Below are positions 11,562 through 21,421 of a DNA stretch of 64,000 nucleotides, piece by piece. The position numbers and the translations under genes were made by a program. The DNA lies in NCBI RefSeq assembly GCF_037038585.1, contig NW_027288510.1:2485001-2549000 (forward strand), written 5' to 3'. The notes under the pieces were generated by a model that worked only from the letters and a program-made list of their open reading frames with translations, was not told the origin of the DNA and made no database searches. The DNA comes from Patagioenas fasciata (taxonomy: Eukaryota > Chordata > Aves > Columbiformes > Columbidae). Positions within the stretch are counted from its first letter, which is position 1, and every line of letters begins with the position of its first letter.

Positions 11562-11855
11562 TGTCCTGGTTTTGTTAAAAACAAGTTTCTCTTTTAGTGA
11601 ATTTGCCTGTCAGCTAAAGCCTTCATGTCAGCTGCATTTTCCTGGAGAACCCAACACATGTTTTGGTTAAACCTAGCAAGGGAATGCAAACTTATTGATA
11701 AGCACGGATGGACATCTCGCGAGGGGGGCAATGAGAAAACTGATGACTGAGCGACTGAGCAATGGTGAATAACATTCTGTTCACGTGAATACTTCATATA
11801 AAAGTGGGAGATCACGAGGATCTCGCCCCTTTTCCCTTTCTTTCCTCATGGCCTT
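11562..11855 (+). mobile_element. LTR (family B), plus orientation, 3'-truncated
   Basis: Starts with the LTR terminus TGTCCTGG at 11562 and reads U3 through the E-box TTCACGTGAA and TATA box (CATATAAAAG, about 11795) to about 11855, where similarity to the family stops. It abuts the minus-oriented copy exactly at its TG terminus, giving a head-to-head pair with divergent promoters. Confidence 0.78.
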
Positions 11856-12429
11856 TTTCTTGTTTTGTTAACTACAGAACCAGCTGTTTGGAGGGCAGAG
11901 AAAAGATGGACACACGTCTCTCAAGCTAAAGAACCCCTGACGGAAGAAAGAACCTTGAAAGTATCTCAAGAACCGGGCAAACTGAAATTGAAGTTGACTC
12001 GGGGTTGTAAATGGACTGTGGTATAAGCATATCCACAAAGGGAACTTACCAACAGGATTGTGTAAGAAATGTCTAAGAACACAAGATCAGGAAACCAGAG
12101 CTCGGTTGAGGATTCCAGTTGCCACTGGAAGAAGAGAAAAAGAATAGCCAAGAATGGTGGGAGGTATTTACTGAAGGGGTGAATGGGAATTTAGAGAGTC
12201 CACCAGTGATGAAAAGAATAGAGTGCAGACAGAGAAACCGAATTCCGTGTTGCTCCTGTTGTTCCTGGGAAGTGAAGGCCAAGAGTTGGGAAACGATAAT
12301 CGCCACGCTAACGACAAAAACAGGAAAGGCGGGGACACGGCCCTCGCTGCCGAGAAGACGACGAACTCGGCTGCCGGCTGCAACCTGCTCGGCCAGAGAG
12401 CGTGGAAACCTGGACCTGATCCTCTTGCC
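11856..12429 (+). other. Probable ERV internal sequence, unassigned
   Basis: Lies between the plus LTR and the readable env remnant. Part of a 207-codon plus ORF (12119-12742) covers it, but only the last third of that ORF resembles envelope. Possibly leader or the start of the surface subunit. Confidence 0.35.
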
Positions 12430-13460
12430 AGGAGCGGTGACTTATTCTTCCCAACTTAGCCTGGCTAATCCCTGTACCAAGTGCTACGAGCGTGTGAGAA
12501 TAGGAAGACTAACCCAGTATGTTCTACATTATCACACTCGTATTAATTCTGGATGTTATGATAGAACAAAATTGGAGAAGTGTGAAATCCAAGGGCAGAA
12601 ATTATGGGTAGCAACTAACCTAGAGAAAGGTGGACTCGCTGTAGGCTCTGCCTCCTGCCCTAGGGGAGAACAGAGGATCTGTTTTACACAAGCTGGTAGG
12701 AGGGGCTATTCAGATGGAGGGGGAGTGCAAGACAAAACTTGAAACAGAGAGGAGTTTAATAAATGCCCCATAGGAGGAATGCAAACTTGGAAAGATGGTG
12801 AATGGCCTGCACAAAGAATATTTGAATACTATGATCCAGCCACATGGGCCCAAGATGGAAACTGGGGATCCCGTACCCCTATATATATGCTAAACCAAAT
12901 TATTCGGTTGCAAGCAGTGGTTGAAATAATAAGCAACCAGACGGCTGAGGCACCGAATCTCATAGCGAGACAATTGTCTCAGACCAGAGCTGCAGTGTAC
13001 CAAAATCAGGGAGCGTGAGATTGGCTTTTAGCTGAAGAGAGGGGGGCGTCTGTGGGAAACTGAATACTTCGGAGTGTTGTTTGGAAAGAGATAACGATGG
13101 GGAAGCCATAATGAAAATAGCAGAGGAGATAAAACGCGTTGCACATGTACCAGTACAGAAATGGAATTCTATACTTACTAGCCATTGGTGGGGTAACTTA
13201 TTTGGGGGAGCCTGGTGGAAGAAAATAGGCTTCACGATAGTATGTGCATTTCTGGGTTTACTGTTTGTGCCACGTATGACCCCCTGCTTTGTTCGGTTAA
13301 TACATTCAGTAGTCCAAGCCATGCAAATCTCAGGCACGCCTACAGATCCTGAAATGGCAGCAAAAGGAACGGGGTATAAACTAATGATTTTAAAAGATAA
13401 CACCAAACTGGACCTGGCCATCGCACTGGGAAGAAGAAACCCAAAAGGAAAGCGCTAGGA
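12430..13460 (+). pseudogene. Decayed retroviral env (SU end plus TM)
   Basis: Plus-strand envelope remnant. Cysteine-rich surface-subunit sequence runs to a stop at about 12740. A second segment (12779-13015) has the heptad-type start of the transmembrane ectodomain and ends in TGA at 13016-13018. Translation on that side continues into the conserved disulphide region (a CX7CC pattern at about 13048-13077) and then, in the frame open at 13081-13458, a membrane-proximal tryptophan-rich patch, a membrane span and a cytoplasmic tail. The covalent SU-TM cysteine pattern points to a gammaretrovirus-like envelope. Stops and frame breaks make it non-coding as a whole. Gag and pol are absent next to it. 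Confidence 0.72.
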
Positions 13461-13722
13461 ACTGCAGTGAGCGGGGTCACCACGCCAAAGAGCGCGAGCT
13501 CCCGCTGCAGCCCAACAGATGCCATTGCTGCCGGGGCACCAGCCACCCGGTCATCAGCTGCCCCAGAAGAGCAACACGAATGTTTTGTTCAACATGAGAA
13601 TTTGTTTGTTCTTTGAGGGAGAAAGATAAGTCTTCTCCTGTCGAAGCAGCCTTCTTACTTGTGGTCCGAGAAAAGGTTAAATAGGGAATCATCACGTTAG
13701 TACAAGAATTTACTAACCTTCC

Positions 13723-14271
13723 CGAAAAGGGGGGAACTGACAGAGGGAACTAACTAACTAACTAACCCATTATGTTAAGAAAAAACAGAACCTCGTCGAA
13801 TGCCAAGGTAAGAGGTTTTACAGCACCTAGATGTAAACTTGAGAAGACGAGATAACAAAGATTTACAGCAAAAGGGGGAACCAGTCTGATTTCAATCGAC
13901 TTGGCAGCTTGGGTTCCAGTCCACTCAACATAATGAGCCAAAGGTAAAGAGGTCACTGTGACGAGGCTGAAGGAGCCTTCATCCAAAGACCCTCCTCAAG
14001 ACCACCAGATGGCACTGCGCAGGTGCAACAGGGAGGGGTCAAGGAGGAGACTACGGAAATGATCACCTGGGACTCATTTTAAGAAGAAGCGGGAAAGGTT
14101 ATGAATATGTAGAGGCGTTCCTGGGGTCATTATGAATACGTAACACCTTACTGTATTAAACACACCTCATTCAGCTTCTTTGGGGAACTGAGAACTTGCT
14201 GAGCTGACACCAAGTCCTGCTGTGTCCCTGTCACCCGCAGAGTGCCCGCATCCTCCCCACGGTAGCGGGCA
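13723..14271 (+). mobile_element. Polypurine tract and 3' LTR (family C)
   Basis: A polypurine tract (AAAAGGGGGGAA) ending at 13736 is followed by a TG-start at 13738 and a short TAAC repeat. Further on are an ATTAAA poly(A) signal at about 14155 and a GC-rich U5-like end. The position just 3' of the env remnant on the same strand fits a 3' LTR. The right edge is approximate and no target duplication was identified. Confidence 0.55.
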
Positions 14272-14460
14272 TTGTGACAAAGGTTCTATGTCAGCTGGGT
14301 GTGGCAGCCGAGCGCCCCCTAGGGGAGGGGGAGCCTGTCAGCCCCGGGCCTGTCACTGCCTGCTGTCCCCCCTGTCAGCAGCGAGGCCTCGGAAAAGTTT
14401 CCAAAACATGCCCAGACTTGGGTCCAGCGTGGCCAAAAGTCTCCAAGAGACAAGTCGGAA
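14272..14460. other. Short spacer between LTR C and direct repeat
   Basis: GC-rich sequence with no recognised feature. Confidence 0.4.
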
Positions 14461-14555
14461 AGAAGGATATGGAACAAAGGGAGAAAGCGAAGGGAGCAAG
14501 CCAAAGGGAGGGAAGAGGAAAATCTAGTGCGGGGCTGCAGGACTGAAATGGAGGA
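14461..14555 (+). repeat. 95-bp direct repeat, copy 1
   Basis: Purine-rich sequence beginning AGAAGGATATGG and ending ACTGAAATGGAGGA. It is repeated with few changes at 14934-15028. The 378 bp between the copies is unique and not recognised. Confidence 0.9.
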
Positions 14556-14933
14556 ATGGAAAGACAAAAGCCAGGAAGCAGGAGAGTTTGAGAAAAGGAG
14601 AGAGGAAAGAAGAGACATGCAGCCAGATGAGGGGTCAGTGAGAGAGGCTGGGACAGAGAACAGGATGAGAAGGAAATAAGGCAAGGCTGGGCCAAAGGAC
14701 GTTTCCTTGCTTTATATTTTCTACCACATACATCTGGAGACGAGCAGGGAAGCCATCAGACCTGATGGATTAGGCCCAAACAAAAACCCCGGCTACTTGA
14801 GACACTTAGACTAAGCCTAAAATGCAAAGATCTCTCCATAAGGATGGGTTTTATACTCTACTTCCACAATCTGCTGGCAGTACAAAAGAATAAGCGGCAG
14901 ATCTACTTAGGCTGAGTCACGGTGGTTTTGTGC

Positions 14934-15028
14934 AGAAGGATATGGAACAAAGGGAGAAAGCAAAGGGAGCAGGACAAAGGGAGGGAAGAGGAAAAACTAG
15001 TGCTGAGCTGCAGGACTGAAATGGAGGA
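14934..15028 (+). repeat. 95-bp direct repeat, copy 2
   Basis: Second copy of the purine-rich repeat at 14461-14555. The minus-strand provirus remnant begins directly to its right. Confidence 0.9.
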
Positions 15029-15039
15029 GGTTTTGCATT

Positions 15040-15460
15040 TTCTTATGATACAGTTGTATAGGTGGCTTCAAGCCTAGACAACACGATTTCACGTTTTTCT
15101 TCTGGAGTTATGCATTTGCTGTTCTTTCTTTCTTCTTGTTCTTTTAGCAGGATCATTTTATCTGAGCATGGCAGTGGCCCTAAAGGCACTTGCTTTGATA
15201 GAGCTGTCCAATAAGGTGTTGAACAAGTCCTCGCAGACACGCAATGATGTAGCACGCTATAGAAATCAGTGCTTCTGTTACTTCGATTAAAGAAGTAATT
15301 TCTCTCAATATTCCAAACCAAGATTCTAACAATCCCATGAGTGGACTATCTACACCTGAATTCTCAGCCAATTCTTCTGCTGAAGCTGTGGTTAGACATA
15401 TATCACCTTTTTCTGCCAACATCGTATCTGGGACCATGTTATTTTCCCATGCCATTCTAC
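15040..15460 (-). pseudogene. ERV env TM remnant (family D)
   Basis: Minus-strand reading holds an ectodomain end, a hydrophobic membrane span and a short tail rich in aliphatic residues, in two overlapping frames (15321-15043 and 15455-15180). The frame change and short length show decay. It is the 3' end of the provirus remnant that continues to 18480. Confidence 0.55.
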
Positions 15461-16799
15461 TAGTAGCATCTAATTGCTTGGTGATTCATTTAACTGCTTG
15501 TCTAGTATAACTTATAAATAAATGTTATTTATCCCGTCTACATTCTTGTTTGTAGTTACCTACCAAAACAAAAAGGACTCAGAACCCGCAGCTAACTTGA
15601 CTTCTTGCTTTGTGTTCCTTGGGGACTCCTCTGGGGACCCCAATCTAATTGAAATAAACCCTGTCATCAGAGGAAAGCCCTCAACTCCTTTTTCTGTTGC
15701 CCTGATGGATCACAGGGTTCAAATGCCAGGGTAAAAGGAATTTCCAATTGTACGACGTCACAGGTACCTTCCCAGTGGGGGATAAAATGGAATGAAGTGT
15801 CATCTTCCCACAGTACCACCAAAGATCCACTCAAGAAGCATTTGAGGACATATGAGGACCAACTTCCCGTGTCTCTGCACACCTACTCATGTTCCTAGGA
15901 ACTTGGTATCATTCCTGCCGCGTCGTGAGAGACAGGCAGTATGATTTCCAATTATTCCTGAAAATGCCAGGGGAATTTTGATATTTTTCCCTGCAAAGCT
16001 GGAAACAGTAGGGAGAGAGTATGACACGACTTATTTCTCCATGCCGTAGAGTCTTGGCATAAGGCTAAGACGCACTCCATCCCCTGTCAATCTTCGCTCC
16101 ACCCCAGAGGGAAGGGTACCACTTGGGCCACAGGCCTTCCTGCTGCACAGGCATAGCAATTGCTCGTTTAGGCTTTGCACCATATATTTGATCCATTCTA
16201 CCCAGGCATTTGTACCTCCATATATTTTGAACCTTCCCAGGGCATCTTTTCTACTAATGTCTATTTGTGATCCATAAACCCCACTTACTGAATCATCTGC
16301 TCTCTGTCTTGCAATTAGCAAAGGGTTGCACTGCAGAGACTCACATCCTGGGAGAGACTGTCCTTTAGATAGGGTCATTTTTCTTTGCAACTCTATAACC
16401 GTTCATTGCTCACTGTCCATCCCCTAAACTCTGTGCTCCAAATAACACTGTACCAGGAGGGGCAATGAGAGACAGTAACAAAAACTGTGCACTTCTTTAA
16501 ATCATCCTTAGACTCAGGCCCCTTGGACACGTTTCTTTTCATAACTCCATTCTCTTCAGCTCTGTACATCCCCACAGTTAAGGATGTGGCAATCATCTAC
16601 TCAAATTGTTAGGGAACCTTCAGTTTCAGTGACGTTTGTTAAGTAACCCATTTGTAAATTCTACATACACAGGATTAACAATCCCCAAAGGTTTCATTTC
16701 ATTTTCATCTCTGTATCTTTAGTCGAAGGGGGTCATCAGTTGTCAATACTTGCCACTCGTCATTGTCCTTTGGAGGTTCCATTGGCTCTTTAATCCGTG
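15461..16799 (-). pseudogene. ERV env SU region remnant (family D)
   Basis: Lies between the TM and integrase remnants on minus, so by gene order it is envelope SU. Short open pieces (15882-15667, 16390-16031, 16596-16393) contain scattered cysteines and tryptophans but no confident motif. Assigned by position more than by sequence. Confidence 0.45.
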
Positions 16800-17290
16800 T
16801 CTAATGAGTCCACCCTTTCTCAGCTGGTCGTACCACTGTCTCGGTGAGCAGCAGAACTTGAAATGCTCCTTCCCAATCTGGCTGAAGCTTCCGTTTCTTT
16901 CCAGGATTTGACCAGGACCCAGTTTTCAGGCTGAAACTTGTGAGCTGAAAACTCTAAAGGCAGAGTTTGTGCCAGAAGGCCTTGTGCCTGAGAGAAGATA
17001 GGCAAGACAACCCGAGTATACAGTTTTTGAGAAATAAATCCTTAGTTTCAAACTGTGGAGGTCCACCTGTTCTTAAACTTTTGCTACCACTGCTGCTGCG
17101 GCAGTGCTCAGGAGGAAAGCTTCTCCCCATCTGGCAAGGTGATCAACCAACACTAGTATGTATTTAATTCCACCAGCTACAGGCAAATCACCTTGAATAT
17201 TTTGAGAGAGTTGTAAACTTGGACCCTGCCCTCCTGCAGGCTGCTTTTTAAGTGCCTTTTTATTTCTTCTTTTACAAACCACCCATCTTT
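16800..17290 (-). pseudogene. ERV integrase remnant (family D)
   Basis: The minus frame 17282-17073 contains the integrase core start: a basic linker, then a beta-strand with a catalytic-type aspartate (LVLVDHLARW). The C-terminal part continues to about 16800 in broken frames and is paralogous to 8880-9200. Confidence 0.65.
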
Positions 17291-18110
17291 CACAAATTTG
17301 CTTGGCTATACTATAAATTCCCGTATTATGTCACACATTGCTTGTGTTCCCCAATAACTCTCCTGATGTAGAATCGCTGATACCTCCCTCATGGTTTGCT
17401 TATTTAACATTTCTCTACCATCTGGGAGTACCCATTTCCCACTCTGTTCCCTGGTTCCTAATTCTTGGAGGACTTCTTCTTATTTTTCATCAAAAACTGG
17501 AATTTCCTGTGAGGCCAGGACCTCAAGCGTGAGATAACTTACAGTTATCACTTCAGGTTTTAAGGCTGCTTCTCAGGCCATTTCATCTGATAACCAATCT
17601 CCCCTGACACAAAAGGAGTTTCCCCTCTGATGTCCCAATGGACATCATGCACTACAGCCACTTCTATTGGTGACATCAGATTATGTAACACTTGTCCAAC
17701 TGGTTCTTCACAAACCAATTCTTTCCCTTTGCTATTCATTAGACCCCATTCTTCCCAGATTTTCCCAAAGGTGTGCACTACTCCAAATGCATATCTAGAA
17801 CCGTTACAGATGGTACCTTCTTTTCCATCTAACATTTGCAGTGCCTGATTGACAGCGTATAGCTGGCATGTTTGAGCTGACCAGTTATTAGGTAACCTGC
17901 CCGTTTCTTATTTCACCACTCACACCTTCAACGATGGCACACCCATTGTGTCTTTTCCCCTGAATTATCCCTGAAGTCCCATCTATGAGGAGGTGCAGCC
18001 CATTGTCATCTCTCCTCAGGAAAGCAGCAGGGTTTAATTTCCTGCTTTCTTTCACCAGAAGAGCGGTGCCTGCTGCAGTTTGCACACACTCAAGACACTG
18101 GCTCTAAGAG
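17291..18110 (-). pseudogene. ERV RNase H and connection remnant (family D)
   Basis: Two minus frames (18085-17888 and 17835-17560) carry gammaretrovirus-type RNase H features: an ID-containing first strand followed by a GKRHNG stretch, and further on an NGSRYAFGVVH-type helix. They are separated by a frame break. This precedes integrase in the expected pol order. Confidence 0.62.
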
Positions 18111-18489
18111 CTTAGATAAGTGTGCCACTGGCTGTCGCTTCCCCCCAGCCCACTTGCTGGTGGAGCAGTGTGGGAGGCAGAACAGGCCACCCTGTGCAAG
18201 CATTGCTCAACAGTACCAAAAACATCTCTGTATTATCAACACTGCTTTTAGCACGAATCAAAAAACATAGTCCCATACTAGGTACCACAAAGAACATTAA
18301 CTCCACCCTGGCCAAAACCAACACAAACTTCCAGGTAATAGAATAGCTCTCAAATTTTCTCCTTATCACCCCCCCAGGCAGTAACTGTGCTTCCACACCC
18401 AGAGCCTGTAAAACGTTTGTCTCTAATAAATAAGCTGGGGAATCTTCCACTAATATATTCCTTCCCCACACACTTTTAATTCTTATTAT
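18111..18489 (-). pseudogene. ERV pol remnant, upstream of RNase H (family D)
   Basis: A minus frame open from the CpG island (18621) to 18112 joins GC-rich island sequence to retroviral-looking sequence. No reverse-transcriptase catalytic motif is present, so the provirus is truncated here. The composition change at about 18490 is sharp. Confidence 0.4.
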
Positions 18490-19560
18490 CACAGATAGGG
18501 CTGGAGCGCCGCTCCCCGCGGCCGCCGTCCTGTCCGCGCCAGAGACCGCCCCGCCGCCATCTCTAGTGAGGGCACAGCGGCCACGCTCTCCCCGCCCCAC
18601 CACAGACACCTCATCAGCCACCGCCCGAACGGCGCCGGTACCCGAGGAGGAGGACTCGAAGGACGTTAACTCCCCCTCCTCGGCGGGGTGCGCCGCCCGC
18701 TTCCCAAGAGCGGCTCCCAGAGCGACCAGCTCCCCTCCTCCCCGGCGGCACGGGGCACGGCCTCAGTGCGGCGGCTTCACTGCCCGCGCCCAAGATGGCG
18801 GCGCGACGGGAGCGGGAAAGCGTGAGGCGCTGCAGGCGTCAGGCCCGGCCCGGGAGCCCCCAGCCGCTCCTGCTCCCACGCACCCCCCCCGTTTGCTTTA
18901 CATTTGTGTATCGTATATAAATGCAGGGACAAGGAGCAGCGGCACGGAGCAGGCTGCTGGGTACGAGGTGTTCCCTCAGCACACACACCCACACCCCCCC
19001 GTCCCGGGCCGGGCCGCTCCGCACGAAAGGGAAGGTGAGGGAAAAACAAAAACTAAAGGCACAGAGGCGTCCCGGCTGAAGCCGAGCTGTGCTCATCTAC
19101 CCTTTGAATGACAATTCCAAAGGCACATCCCCACTCACGAAAGCTGGCGGCTCCGCAGGGTCCCCAGCAGACACAACCACCGGCCGGCGGGGCGGGGGGG
19201 GGTTCCCGCAGGGTCCGCAGTCTGAGGACAACGCTCCGCCCACAGCCCCGCACCGAAACCGCCGGAAGGTCCCACAGCCTCCTTGTCAAGCCCAAGGGAA
19301 TCCGAGCTGGGCCCGTATACGGTCAGTGCTCCAGAAGCTTCTCCGCTCCCAGGCGTTTCACTAAACGAGGGCTCCGTCTGTCAGCCGAGGGCTGTGGGCG
19401 TGACCAGAGCGCCCATCAACCGGAAGTGCCGGGCGCTTTCCTGCGGCTGCAAAGTGCTGCGACACGGGGCTGTGGGCCCCCCGGGGCGGGGCGCGGAGCT
19501 GCTGCGTCCCCCCAGTTCTGGGTCCCCCGACCCAGAGCAAAGCGCTCCCCTCCTCCGGCT
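18490..19560. promoter_or_regulatory. CpG island, likely bidirectional promoter
   Basis: Dense CpG sequence. A YY1-type motif AAGATGGCGGC lies on plus at 18792-18802 and AGATGGCGGC on minus (complement of 18553-18562), pointing opposite ways about 240 bp apart. A TATA box TATATAAAT lies at about 18914-18922 on plus. YY1 motifs of this form are typical just downstream of start sites in housekeeping promoters. No attached coding exon is recognised; the DUF4200 exons at 20.2-21.4 kb run toward it on minus, so this island is not their 5' promoter. Confidence 0.6.
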
Positions 19561-20256
19561 GCCGACAGTCAGCCCGGCTTCTTGCACAGCCCCCTGGTTA
19601 CCCCCTCACCCCGTCCCCCCAGTTAGTCCCTAGCTTCAGTGCTGGAGAGCCTGGCTTCCGCACTCCTTTGTTTTGCTAGGAAGAACCTGTCCTCACCCAG
19701 GGCTATGCTGGAGCTGGTTCAGCTTGGTGTGGTGGAAGCAGATCCAGGAACTACCACAGCTGCTCCTTGAGCAGCCCCATCTCTCTGCCAGCTCCTGCAC
19801 CCCTCATTCCAGTGGGTCCTCCAGATACCCCGATAGTTGACACCCTGGGGGCAGCGCATCCCACCACCACCCGCCCAGACCACGCGCTTTCCAGCTTTGC
19901 CTGGTGGGACTCAACTCCTGCAGCCTGGAGTATCCAGGAAGGGAATTTGGCAAGGCCCCCTCAGAGTGATGCAAAGGGAACAGAGGCCAGCAGAGCTGCG
20001 CGCGTTTCTACACATTCATGTGCCTTGGTACAGCCCAGATGACCACCAGTTGGGTCACTGTTGGACTTGTTTTAAGCCCTGACATAACGTGCTCCAGACC
20101 TGGTCTGTCATTTGTCATTCTGCAGCCCCCTGCTGCAGGGATGAAATGAGGCATCTCCTCCAATTACAAAGTCTGCCACTGTGCCTTGCCATGACCCTGT
20201 GGCTTCACCCAGCCAGGCCTTGGAGATCTTCCCCTGCCCATCCCGCAGTTCCTCAC
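19561..20256. other. Spacer, no gene recognised
   Basis: No further exon of the DUF4200 gene (which should continue here on minus) was recognised. Confidence 0.4.
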
Positions 20257-20478
20257 CCAGAAGCGGACATCACTTTGAGCCTGCGCAAAACGTCGTTGGA
20301 GCTGCTCCAGCTCATTTTGGCACTGCAGGATCTCAGCTGCTTTCTCTGCCTCGTACTGATCCAGGAGCACCTTGGCTTGCTCCATCATTTCCCTGTCCTT
20401 CTCTTGGGACTGCTGCAGGTCCTTGCGCGTCCTCACCAGCAGCTTGTAGCGGGAAATGACGTCCTGGATGTCCTCAAA
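20257..20478 (-). CDS. CCDC42: CCDC42-like exon (DUF4200 coiled coil)
   Basis: A 222-bp exon, phase 0-0, acceptor GTGCTGCAG and donor TGG/GTGAGG on minus. Its 74 residues start FEDIQDVISRYKLLVRTRKDL and end RFAQAQSDVRFW, a long amphipathic helix. CCDC42 has the same FE.I..VI.RY and F..A.S.V.FW pattern. CCDC42 and its paralogue CFAP73 are DUF4200 proteins of the sperm flagellum and motile cilium. It joins in frame with the exon at 21223-21421. CFAP73 is the main alternative. Confidence 0.7.
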
Positions 20479-21222
20479 CTGCAGCACAAGGATCCTGGGT
20501 TTAGTAATGCCCCTGCCCTCCCCTCATGACTGCAAGTCTCGTGCTGTTTGGCACCCTGTCCTGACCAGGGACAACACCTCCCCCAGCTGAAAGATTTCCC
20601 CTCTTGGCGAGCCTGCTGCCCCAGTTGGTTTGTGAGCGTCGCCACATTCCCTGTTTGATGGCCCCATTGTGCCGGTCCCAGAGCTGCCACTGCCAGCAGC
20701 AAGGGGAGATGTCGTACCACCCCCCAGTGCTCTGATAGGAAACAAAGCACAAGTGCAGCTGCCAGGGCCAAGTCACCCAGCCATGGGAGTGGGGCAGCCG
20801 GGCCGGAGGAGTGCGAGCGATGCAGGGAGGGACGCCCGCACACCCTTGAGAAGGGCTCAGCTTTCCCGACAGCTGCCTGGGCTCCCATTCTTGGGCAGCT
20901 TGGCCCTCCTCCCAAACCATCCATGTCACGTGAAACAGTGACACAAAGGGGTCCCCATGCCCCTCAGCTCTGTGCTGTTCCCCCTTCTAACACTTTTTCT
21001 TGGGTTTTCTCAAGCTTTTGTCTCCTTTTCTGCTTTTCCTCCCCTCACTCTGGTCCCCTTGGCTCACCTGGCTTGCAGGGAACCTCCTCCCATCCCACCT
21101 GAGGTCTCTGGGTTTGACCAAGTGTCATGATTTCCCTGGACTTGCCTTATCTCCTCCAGGTTTAACATCCACATACAGCCCTCCCTGAGGCCATGATCTG
21201 TCTCTCATGTCCAAACTCACCT
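20479..21222 (-). other. Intron of CCDC42-like gene
   Basis: A 744-bp intron, GT at the 21222 side and AG at the 20479 side. Overlapping ORFs inside show no family signal. Confidence 0.6.
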
Positions 21223-21421
21223 GTGGGGAGATCTTCACCACATCCTCCAGGTAGTTTTTGAAGATGGAGTGCTTCTGCACTTGGCTGCTGAGCTTCTGGT
21301 GTTCCTTTTTCAGGGCTTTGAGTTTCTTCTTAGCCCTCAAAAGCTCCATCTCCTTTTGTGTTTTCTCCTCTCTTTCTCTCACGGCTTTCTTCAGAGCTTG
21401 GACTCGCAGCTGATCGTCTTC
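21223..21421 (-). CDS. CCDC42: CCDC42-like exon (DUF4200 coiled coil)
   Basis: A 199-bp exon, acceptor CATCACTAG, donor CCACAG/GTGAGT on minus. It starts EDDQLRVQALKKA, continues as a lysine/glutamate-rich helix, and ends SIFKNYLEDVVKISPQ, the characteristic IF.YLE.VV segment of DUF4200 proteins. Its end is in phase 0 and continues directly into FEDIQ in the next exon. The N-terminal exons should lie at higher coordinates on minus, but none was recognised up to the dynein exon at 24632. Confidence 0.7.

Noticed and set aside
14393-14420. Continuation of the interrupted minus LTR B after the plus element
   Set aside because: A short match (TTTCCAAAACATG) is present but similarity does not extend, so it is likely chance.
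18112-18621. 169-codon minus ORF as a host gene starting in the CpG island
   Set aside because: It joins island sequence to degraded ERV pol; the downstream part has retroviral character and no host domain.
20501-20944. Minus-strand tryptophan-rich ORF in the intron between the DUF4200 exons
   Set aside because: It resembles a secreted fragment at first sight, but it lies inside an intron with good splice sites and has no recognisable family.
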